Source: Candidatus Obscuribacter sp.
GTDB lineage: Bacteria > Cyanobacteriota > Vampirovibrionia > Obscuribacterales > Obscuribacteraceae
Assembly (NCBI GenBank): GCA_021772095.1
Contig: JADYXR010000232.1
Span: 1 to 50,688 of the forward strand
Direction of reading: 5' to 3'
Length of the DNA: 50,688 bases
Numbering within the stretch: position 1 is the first letter of the stretch; every line of letters starts with the position of its first letter. The position numbers were made by a program, and so were the translations under genes. The notes under the pieces are model-generated. The model was not told where the DNA came from. It searched no databases and saw only the letters and a program-made list of their open reading frames with translations. Of this stretch, positions 45,301-50,688 are shown piece after piece.

Positions 45301-45691
45301 TGTGCCCGAAGGTGTCGGGACAGTATCCAACCATCATCGGTTTGCCAAAACGCCGAGCGTGAGCCATTCCGACTTCCAAGTTTCGAATCAAACTTTCGCC
45401 GCCTACAAGCATTTGATCGGCGAGCACATACCAGGGACCGATCGACAATCTATTTTTGGAATTCAGTTTTTTGATACGGTCTGTGTAGGATGGCTCCAAC
45501 TCAAGGAAATCGTCGAGTGCACAAACCTGCCCGTCCAGATGAAAATTCGGGAGTTCGTTATCTTCCAGTGCACGCACCACCAATTTCATGGCGGTGACAA
45601 GCATCGTTCTGTAGCGTTCAAACGCCCAGTACCACTCACGATCCCAGTGAGTGTGCATGTAGAGAGACAACTTTTGTTTTTCGCCAATCAT
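42386..45691 (-). CDS. GH38 alpha-mannosidase-type glycoside hydrolase
   Basis: A 1,101-residue GH38-family enzyme, a zinc-dependent retaining glycosidase. Signatures: HTHWDREWYW (13-22), DGQ (53-55), GYCPDTFGHSQDLPR (122-136) with D126 as likely nucleophile and zinc ligand, and NHPHDSMCGCSVDDVH (394-409) with a further zinc ligand. These match the bacterial mannosidase/mannosylglycerate-hydrolase branch, so substrate is uncertain. No signal peptide is seen, suggesting a cytoplasmic enzyme. An unusual polar linker at ~635-680 has five 7-residue repeats of the form GNDGDLQ. AGAGG lies ten bases before the ATG. The isomerase-like gene sits 56 bp upstream in the same operon. Confidence 0.92.
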   Translation of the reverse strand: MIGEKQKLSLYMHTHWDREWYWAFERYRTMLVTAMKLVVRALEDNELPNFHLDGQVCALDDFLELEPSYTDRIKKLNSKNRLSIGPWYVLADQMLVGGESLIRNLEVGMAHARRFGKPMMVGYCPDTFGHSQDLPRILKGFGIENAVVWRGVPEIDGPEFSWKSPDGSEVTTQFLAKGYHQTHFHEAEGSVEEDRIDVIVENLLPWLGLKWDKQNGTIVENAEPSLVYSRQTSGALIPVGGDHQKPPANLANIIKKVEAKLAVLLKQSTVGKQGDNQVGESEQRKQTKITSIELDPIQLQDYLKMVSQAVTKPAIPLRVIEGELRRNDTALAHGAAYMLPGVLSTRLYLKRANRLLEHRLSRISEPLYSMMVLSGQSKYPESELENCWRYMLKNHPHDSMCGCSVDDVHREMMTRFASVDHILDVLDQRVRQDVLMPGVHEWSHDRLKKAKVGPKKGSNPPSTTKLENAGFGRGLMGLADPDVPLAGFGVFNLAADKVSAPVKVSLAVPANYFDNSAAPSSESSDTHEATKDAPPPALHDAASAIRFTEEEIQIAADRYLADITGDASNYQIDFVKFETELFGESCGVPLYKDVNFVESWLWAPDVAGLSFKSTDFQGVELSSQAVSATDSLAPTEPGIGNDQRGNDSNPQGNDGDLQNADGTLQKTTGSAQVSDDKAQEVSVVTVGDSKLSNGIFEVNISSDGIISVAAKNAHGSIENYDLQHKLQDVADAGDSYNFDPIANDVPIVAQFQSCARGKSGPLVGSLLLTYKIALPAKLEEQPGDKTWLPFEGGKDIVPYKRSSQLIEHEIVTKITLKRGEPVLFFETSWVNTASDHRLEILFDTGAPVTTTWSENHFSLVERKVSEHETKLPVAKYTESPLDRFPCQRFFVANGQAFFNFGLPEYGVAGDSVSLTALRAISMLSRRRLLTRGGGAGPYMPVPEGNCIGPNTISYGWAPLTVTGLTPALPSNKTGPASLDDASRANAYRLAERFEGVLWATPITAETKSTMSSSSFISLDNARIRCVALYSNDKGKSVLLRLLNVAMTNQESTLLLADPLASVEKVDLAGQKHSAITTKDGAPLKISFTPNELITLKITPKA
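43661..43774 (-). repeat. 21-bp coding repeat inside the GH38 gene
   Basis: Encodes consecutive heptapeptides GNDSNPQ, GNDGDLQ, NADGTLQ, KTTGSAQ and VSDDKAQ, each ending in Gln. It is inserted between the mannosidase middle domain and the C-terminal beta-domain. Confidence 0.75.
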
Positions 45692-45747
45692 TATATTTGT
45701 CCTCTCATCAGATCGTTTGATGCTAGCGAGTTGAAACCGACAAGCGC

Positions 45748-46623
45748 TCAGTCACGGATCAACGGCTTTAGTTTTTGAATGCACTCGTCGAGCGCGTCGG
45801 TCATTGATATCTCGTCGGGCGCAATGAATTCATCATCGAGATGAATCGAAAAGGTTCCTTTGAAATCGTACAGCTTGAGTGCTTCTATGAACTGACCCCA
45901 ATCGACCTGGCCTTTGCCGATCTGCCTGTAACGCCACCATAAAGGTCCAAACATGCCGCTGTCCTTCAATAGTGACCGCTGGATTTCAACATCATTTGCT
46001 TCGATGTGTTCGATCACAGGAACTAATGCAGACAGAATTTGCAAGTAGTCGACGCCCAGCCAGAGGCAATCTCCAGGTGAAAAACTCAGCGATAAATTAG
46101 GACAGGCAGAAATCAAATCACGCCAATCCTGAGGTTCCATGCCGCGCCAGCGTTTCAATGAAGCGCCGCGATACTTTAGCGGTGTGCAAATTCTGAGCAA
46201 CAATTGGATATCGCGTTCTTCGAAACGCGGCGCGATTTCAGCGTACTCTGCTTCAAATATTTCCTTCCATCCGTGGTCTGTGCCTGGTGACAGCAAGAAC
46301 GCCACGCGAGAACAGTGAAGAATAGAAGCCACTTCCAATAGTTTAGAAAGCATGCCGGCAAATTTTTTGTTCGATGCCTTATCGCCTGGCTCGTGGACGT
46401 AGTCGAGGCTCAAGCAGGCGATCGCCACATTTTTCTTTTGCGAAAGACGGGCGACTCGTTCAAGGAAAGTTTTCTCTTGACCCTTTACTTCTTGAACGGT
46501 TTTCGCAGACACCTTGAATTCGTCGAAACAATACTCGACCGCCGATATCCCTCTCTCGGCTGCCAGCGTGATTGCTCCATCTAGCCCGCCACCGAATCTA
46601 GTGGCATCAAAACATAATTTCAT
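45748..46623 (-). CDS. Xylose-isomerase-like TIM-barrel (sugar isomerase/epimerase)
   Basis: A 291-residue protein of the AP-endonuclease-2/sugar-phosphate isomerase-epimerase superfamily. It begins with the typical strand MKLCFDATRFGGGLDGAI, and metal-ligand positions look filled by E (YCFDEF), HIEANDVE and the C-terminal FSIHLDDEF. The exact sugar is unknown. The ATG is at 46623. It is the first gene of a two-gene operon with the GH38 hydrolase, so the pair probably releases and then converts a mannose- or related sugar derivative (inference). Confidence 0.82.
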   Translation of the reverse strand: MKLCFDATRFGGGLDGAITLAAERGISAVEYCFDEFKVSAKTVQEVKGQEKTFLERVARLSQKKNVAIACLSLDYVHEPGDKASNKKFAGMLSKLLEVASILHCSRVAFLLSPGTDHGWKEIFEAEYAEIAPRFEERDIQLLLRICTPLKYRGASLKRWRGMEPQDWRDLISACPNLSLSFSPGDCLWLGVDYLQILSALVPVIEHIEANDVEIQRSLLKDSGMFGPLWWRYRQIGKGQVDWGQFIEALKLYDFKGTFSIHLDDEFIAPDEISMTDALDECIQKLKPLIRD

Positions 46624-46829
46624 GCGAAAAGTTTAGCAGATGTTATGACTCGCTACCTTATACCCTTGCTGTCAACAGCTTGGTCGGAATTTTGCCCGCG
46701 TAAGGCGCAGTGCTACTAAACGTCAGTGTTAGTTGCTACGTGTTCGTTTCTGCTAAGTGTTAGCTCTGATACGTGTTCGCTGCCTGCGTGTTTCTCCGCT
46801 TGCGTGGTCTGTGACGCGATTGAACGTTC
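46624..46829. repeat. Intergenic gap with 14-17 bp degenerate tandem repeats
   Basis: At ~46705-46815 about six loose units contain CTACGTGTTCG, CTAAGTGTTAGC, ATACGTGTTCGC and CTGCGTGTTTC. It sits beyond the stop of the minus-strand PDZ gene, but a clear stop-codon-anchored unit cannot be shown. Confidence 0.6.
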
Positions 46830-47483
46830 TTATAGATGGTACATGTACGCATGACGAACGCGGGGATCGGTCATGTCGTTGAGATCCATTCTGTTCATTG
46901 TACGCACGAGGAAATTGTGACCGCGTCTGAGCGAGAGCGTCACAGGCGTATTCGGTGCTCCGATAATCAAGTCGTAGCACTCGTCGCGCGTCAGACCTGA
47001 GGTTGGAACGCCGTCGACAGCCACGATCAAGTCATTAGGAACAACACCTGCCGTGGCGGCTGGAGTTCCGGGAAATACAGTATTGATGACAGGAGGATAG
47101 CCATTGGTCGAGACAAATCGCACTCCGATAACCCCGATGGAGCGCTCGGCCTGCGCCTCCAGTTTCGTTTCATCAACCTGAGCATTAAATCGATTGTTAT
47201 CGAGCGTGGCGCCCATACGCGATTTCGGTTGGTATTGCGAATTGTTTGTCGACGCTTTTAGTTTCTTCTTTTTCTTGGCTCGGACATCAGAGCCACCTTT
47301 GAGGTTATGCTCGATGCCGCCTTTCAATGGTTCCTTCTTGGGAATCATGTCCAGCTTTGCCACGTCAGGCTTCAAAACTGGGGCATCCTGAGCGAGCGCT
47401 GCCGACGCAAACACAACTGCCATGAGCGCTGCCGTCAAGGTAAATACAAAAGGACTGGAGTTTCGTATTCTGTTACTCACCAA
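46830..47483 (-). CDS. Exported PDZ-domain protein
   Basis: A 217-residue protein with a signal peptide (PFVFTLTAALMAVVFASAALA, cut near residue 31). A basic linker with a Lys-rich run (KKKKK) lies at ~70-80, and one PDZ domain at ~115-200 is recognisable from TVFPGTPAATAGVVPNDLIVAVDGVP. No protease domain is present, so it is a binding module in the envelope. Initiation is at TTG 47483 or GTG 47480, with GAGGG 8-11 bases upstream. Neighbouring genes on this strand are the sugar operon. Confidence 0.85.
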   Translation of the reverse strand: MVSNRIRNSSPFVFTLTAALMAVVFASAALAQDAPVLKPDVAKLDMIPKKEPLKGGIEHNLKGGSDVRAKKKKKLKASTNNSQYQPKSRMGATLDNNRFNAQVDETKLEAQAERSIGVIGVRFVSTNGYPPVINTVFPGTPAATAGVVPNDLIVAVDGVPTSGLTRDECYDLIIGAPNTPVTLSLRRGHNFLVRTMNRMDLNDMTDPRVRHAYMYHL

Positions 47484-47810
47484 GCCACTACCCTCATCTC
47501 CCTAACCTGAGCCGCGCTTCCAAGCAGCTCATCGACCAAAGCTGGTCAGCAATTATGTCGTTAGACGGCTCATTCCAAAGTGAGTTCCCTTCTCTAAAGA
47601 CATCTAATTCACAGCATAAATGACAATAGGCAAAACGTCCACGGGCTTTTCACCAGTATAGATATTCCCGTTTTCTCAAAAGATTTAAGGGGTAGTAGTA
47701 AACCATTCGATTAAGCCAAGAACAGAACGAATGCTTAAGCTCGGCGGGCTTTCGCCGATCACGTGATAATCTACCCACCTTCGCCGCTAGATTTTGTGGA
47801 GGTTTGGAAC
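47484..47810. other. Divergent intergenic region before mdh
   Basis: Contains a hairpin at 47741-47758 (TCGGCG/CGCCGA, six-base loop) about 50 bases before the mdh start, and a TATAGATATT stretch near 47660 that could include a -10. The ribosome binding site GGAGG is at 47798-47802. Confidence 0.45.
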
Positions 47811-48752
47811 GTGAGTAAGGTCACAGTAGTTGGAGCAGGTAATGTTGGCGCGACCGCAGCGCAGTATATCGCCGAAAAGAACTTAGCAGATGTCATGCTG
47901 GTCGACGTCGTCGAAGGTTTGCCGCAGGGCAAAGCGCTCGATTTGATGGAAGCTTCGCCGATTCATTATCACGATAGAAAAATTGAAGGTTCGAATAGCT
48001 ACGAAGCCACCAAGGGTTCGGACATCGTCGTTATCACAGCCGGAGTCGCCAGAAAGCCTGGTATGACCCGCGATGATCTTCTCAAAATCAACGCAAACAT
48101 CGTCAAAGAAGTTGCGACACAAGCGATCAAGTATTCACCTGACGCCACTTTCATCGTCGTCAGCAACCCGCTCGACGTCATGACTTATCTGACATGGAAA
48201 ACCACAAAACTGCCGCAACACAAAGTAATCGGCATGGCAGGCGTTCTTGACAGCGCCCGCTTCCAGCACTTCATCGCAGCCGAAACCGGCTACTCCGTCG
48301 AAGACGTCCGCGCCATGGTGCTCGGCGGACACGGCGATTTGATGGTTCCACTCACCCGTTTTGCAACAGTCAACGGAATCCCGCTCACCGAGCTGCTTCC
48401 ACAAGACAAAATCGACGCAATGGTCAATCGCACACGCGACGGCGGCGCCGAAATCGTCAAGCTGTTGAAGTCCGGAAGCGCCTACTATGCGCCAGGAGCT
48501 TCAGTTGCTCAGATGGTCGAAGCAATCATCCGCGGCAAAGACAGATTGATCCCATGCTGCGTTCTGGCTGATGGACACTACGGCTTGAAAGATGTTTACA
48601 TCGGTCTGCCTTGCGTTCTCGGCACTGAAGGTCTCAAGAAAGTCGTCGACATCAAACTCACGGACGAAGAAACCGCTGCACTGAAGAAGTCAGCTGAATC
48701 AATCCGCGAGAACATCGACAAAATGAACGAGCTTCTGTCAGTCGCTGTATAA
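47811..48752 (+). CDS. mdh: Malate dehydrogenase (NAD-dependent)
   Basis: Catalyses malate-oxaloacetate interconversion in the TCA cycle. The N-terminal GAGNVGATAA is the NAD loop. The catalytic His is in GGHGDLMVPL, and the substrate arginines appear in ARKPGMTRDDLL and LDSARF. These Arg-rich loop residues (R in GVARKPGMTR) point to malate rather than lactate. The GTG at 47811 is chosen because GGAGG lies eight bases upstream; an upstream start at 47763 would add 16 residues. The protein is 313 residues, the usual length. A terminator follows. Confidence 0.96.
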   Translation: MSKVTVVGAGNVGATAAQYIAEKNLADVMLVDVVEGLPQGKALDLMEASPIHYHDRKIEGSNSYEATKGSDIVVITAGVARKPGMTRDDLLKINANIVKEVATQAIKYSPDATFIVVSNPLDVMTYLTWKTTKLPQHKVIGMAGVLDSARFQHFIAAETGYSVEDVRAMVLGGHGDLMVPLTRFATVNGIPLTELLPQDKIDAMVNRTRDGGAEIVKLLKSGSAYYAPGASVAQMVEAIIRGKDRLIPCCVLADGHYGLKDVYIGLPCVLGTEGLKKVVDIKLTDEETAALKKSAESIRENIDKMNELLSVAV

Positions 48753-48776
48753 GCGGCTCGACAGTAAAAGCATTGA

Positions 48777-48812
48777 GGTCGCACCCTGGTTCACTGGGGT
48801 GCGATCTTATTT
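48777..48812 (+). terminator. Rho-independent terminator after mdh
   Basis: GGTCGCACCC pairs with GGGTGCGATC (ten pairs, one G-U) around a ten-base loop, then TTATTT. Confidence 0.8.
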
Positions 48813-49020
48813 AGGTGCGGCATGGATGGTGGGGCAAAAGTCGGGAAAGTCAGACCGAGCCGAGACACAGGTGGTACATCTTCCAAATTTCGCCAAGTTA
48901 CCTTGTCATAAAAACTGGCAGAAATTCTGACGACTACGTAGCGTCATTTGCCACGACAATTTTCTGACAAACGCGCGTGCGTCAGATCAAACACGACATC
49001 TGACAAACTCTCATCGCGAC
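48813..49020. other. Intergenic region with repeated TCTGACAA words
   Basis: Convergent gap after mdh and the response-regulator gene. TCTGACAA occurs at ~48964 and ~49000 with an intervening GTCAGA, allowing a TCTGAC/GTCAGA stem. It could end the response-regulator transcript. Confidence 0.35.
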
Positions 49021-49623
49021 CTAGCTCGCTGCTGAGAAGCGCGTGAGCTTGGCGACGAAGGAAGGGTCGACCATGCAAACTCCGTCGACGCAAGTGCTCG
49101 ACGCGACCTCGTGCAAAATAGTTTGCTCCTCAGGCAGCAACGGAATTGTCATAACTCCGGTCGGCAGAACTCGGGTCGGTATGGTTCGTTTGTGCTCCAT
49201 GACCAGCAACACTTGTTTTGCAATAGCGGGATCAAGCCAGACGGCGCCCAGCCTCACACTGCGTATTGCCATTTCGAGAGCTTTGGAAATACTTCTCTTT
49301 AGAATGTAGCCATCAGCTCCCGCGTCCATCGCCGCAAAAATATCGTCAGGCTGGTCGCTGGCTGTGATGACCAGCAACCGAACGTTTGGATGACGCTTTC
49401 GAATCTGCTTCGTCAGATCGATTCCATTAGTATCTGACAAACCTAAATCGAGCAAAACTAGATCGATGGTTCGGTCATCTAATTTCTGCAGTGCCTCTTT
49501 AGCATCCGCAGCCTCGGCAATCAGTTCAACATCCTGAATATGCTGGAGCGTCGCTTGTAGACTCGATCGACTTTCGTCATCGCTCTGAACTGACAGAACT
49601 TGAATTGGATTTTGAGCTGACAT
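49021..49623 (-). CDS. Orphan NarL-type response regulator with degenerate output region
   Basis: The 200-residue protein has a NarL-like receiver domain (~1-125) with acidic D15/D16, phospho-acceptor D59 (LVLLDLGLSD), T87 and K109 (GYILKRS). Instead of a normal LuxR helix-turn-helix, the last ~70 residues read PLLPEEQTILHEVASSTC..., reminiscent of the LTPRE start of that domain but lacking its recognition helix. It may act by protein interaction rather than DNA binding. No partner histidine kinase is nearby, and no operon partner is seen. Confidence 0.82.
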   Translation of the reverse strand: MSAQNPIQVLSVQSDDESRSSLQATLQHIQDVELIAEAADAKEALQKLDDRTIDLVLLDLGLSDTNGIDLTKQIRKRHPNVRLLVITASDQPDDIFAAMDAGADGYILKRSISKALEMAIRSVRLGAVWLDPAIAKQVLLVMEHKRTIPTRVLPTGVMTIPLLPEEQTILHEVASSTCVDGVCMVDPSFVAKLTRFSAAS

Positions 49624-49801
49624 TGGTAATCGGTTTTGCCATAAGGATCAATCACAGCTCCTATATGCCCAATATGCAATCGCAATCAACGAGCGTCGAA
49701 TTCGCGCCGAAAGACGGCTTCAGGAAAGCATAACGCAGCACCACATGCGGTGGCGTTGGTAAATCAATCTATTTACTGACTCAGCTTATTGACGTGAATT
49801 C
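49624..49801. other. Intergenic region
   Basis: The 178 bp between the DUF2786 gene and the response regulator, both leftward, show no repeat or hairpin. A promoter for the regulator is expected but not recognisable. Confidence 0.35.
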
Positions 49802-50506
49802 TCAACCAGCGTACGTAAGTCGGCGGACGTTGCCGGCGCTCTGGTTGAGGCGCAGCTGGTCACCATATTCGACGCCGACGTCGTAGGCAGTTTTGTTTAA
49901 ATACGATCGTCGACTTGCAAACTTCTGCAAGTTTAGACTTTCAAGATACTGTTCATTAGCCAGTTCCAACTGATTTCTCAAAACCATAAGACTGGAACCA
50001 CCCGACGACGAGGCCGCCACTTCTTCAGCGGCTTTCATTTCTCTTGTTCGACGAAGAACACGACTAGCCGCTCCCAGTCTAAAGCTTCGTCGATTGAAAT
50101 TATCTTTGAACGCCAAATTGCTTTCTTTTCGAATCGAATTAATCAGCCACGCGGCCATGTCGACAGTGACAGCAATATTTTCCGCAGTCCCCACGAAAAC
50201 CGGAAAGCGAATTTGCTTGTCGAGCAGCCAATCCCAGCTACTGCTGATGAAGAACTCCGTGTAGTACAACTCGCATGCCGCTTGTAGCACCGTTCTAATC
50301 CACGGATCAAGTTTGAAATCCGCGGCTATTTCTTCGATTTTGATTTCAAGTTTCTCATCTGTGACTTGAACCATGTCGAGATTGTGTTTCGCCAACAGAT
50401 CCATCGCGAACTGCATGGCGACTTTGCGCTCATTCTCGTTTTGGTTGCCGTCTGCAAGAGCGAGCAACTTCCGAACTTTTTCAACAATGGTTTCTTTCGA
50501 ACTCAT
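49802..50506 (-). CDS. DUF2786-domain protein
   Basis: A 234-residue protein whose N-terminus VEKVRKLLALADGNQNENERKVAMQFAMDLLAKHNL matches the DUF2786 pattern, a domain of unknown biochemical role often found in phage- and plasmid-linked proteins. The rest is helical with no recognised domain. The ATG at 50506 is used because the family begins there; an upstream frame to 50683 would add 59 residues without family support. AGGTTGG lies just before the ATG. Confidence 0.75.
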   Translation of the reverse strand: MSSKETIVEKVRKLLALADGNQNENERKVAMQFAMDLLAKHNLDMVQVTDEKLEIKIEEIAADFKLDPWIRTVLQAACELYYTEFFISSSWDWLLDKQIRFPVFVGTAENIAVTVDMAAWLINSIRKESNLAFKDNFNRRSFRLGAASRVLRRTREMKAAEEVAASSSGGSSLMVLRNQLELANEQYLESLNLQKFASRRSYLNKTAYDVGVEYGDQLRLNQSAGNVRRLTYAG

Positions 50507-50688
50507 ATCCAACCTATATAGAACAGCGAAATTCACAGTACGATAGCACTTGTGCGGTGCGTTGATCCTATCACTCGAGCTACCGCCAAGCTGGCCTTGT
50601 CCCGAGTTTAGTTGAAAAGTTTGGTGATCCCCTCCAGGACTAGCCTGGTATGGTTTCGGTTGCAACACCAGAACCCAATTCAAGAGGA

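Noticed and set aside
45137..45778. 213-codon plus-strand frame
   Set aside because: It is antisense to the conserved catalytic domain of the GH38 gene.
48930..48955. Palindrome around CTACGTAG after mdh
   Set aside because: The arms are offset by one base, so the wider repeat is imperfect; the 8-bp core alone is expected by chance.

Overview
The window is a gene-dense bacterial chromosome segment of roughly balanced base composition. It holds about 30 protein genes and one tRNA gene, with no prophage, insertion sequence or CRISPR array. The lineage cannot be fixed without searches. An N-terminal extension on RecG resembling the cyanobacterial form, together with several zinc-finger/receptor Ser/Thr kinases and an MglA-like GTPase, fits a non-photosynthetic relative of Cyanobacteria (Vampirovibrionia/Melainabacteria, Obscuribacterales type). 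That assignment is inference. Housekeeping genes include prfA-prmC-hslO, rpmB, tpiA, mdh, recG, ftsH and cobS.

Layout. 1-4.7 kb (minus): two huge low-complexity reading frames, probably one protein split by a frameshift, preceded by an exported TPR protein. 5.0-8.2 kb (plus): a compact three-gene operon of a permuted ATP-grasp ligase, a PaaK-like adenylate-forming enzyme and a TauD-like Fe(II)/2-oxoglutarate dioxygenase, the best candidate for an undescribed small-molecule pathway. 8.5-23.4 kb: a MshEN-like protein, then two pairs of paralogous transmembrane Ser/Thr kinases around a minus-strand recG-response regulator unit. 23.4-32 kb: MglA GTPase, L28, Hsp33, PrmC, RF1, tRNA-Ser(GGA), a membrane protein plus B12-type radical SAM pair, and TpiA. 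32-36.6 kb (plus): TPR protein, CobS and a YbjD/OLD-type ATPase-TOPRIM protein. 36.7-50.7 kb: FtsH, a LOG-family protein, two small exported or membrane proteins, a GH38 glycosidase with a sugar-isomerase-like partner, a PDZ protein, malate dehydrogenase, an orphan response regulator and a DUF2786 protein.

The most unexpected signal is non-coding. Many intergenic gaps hold short degenerate tandem arrays, each with its own unit (14 to about 48 bp). In at least four cases (the 9.45 kb gene, the first kinase, mglA, tpiA) the first unit is the 3' end of the neighbouring gene including its stop codon, and stop triplets recur at the same place in later units. The arrays look seeded from gene termini.

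Functionally the window combines translation termination and proteostasis (RF1, PrmC, Hsp33, FtsH), central carbon metabolism (TpiA, Mdh), cobalamin synthesis beside a cobalamin-type radical SAM gene, and a signalling block of four receptor-like kinases, two response regulators and a Ras-like GTPase. Start codons were moved from the longest frame wherever a ribosome binding site or family alignment supported it.
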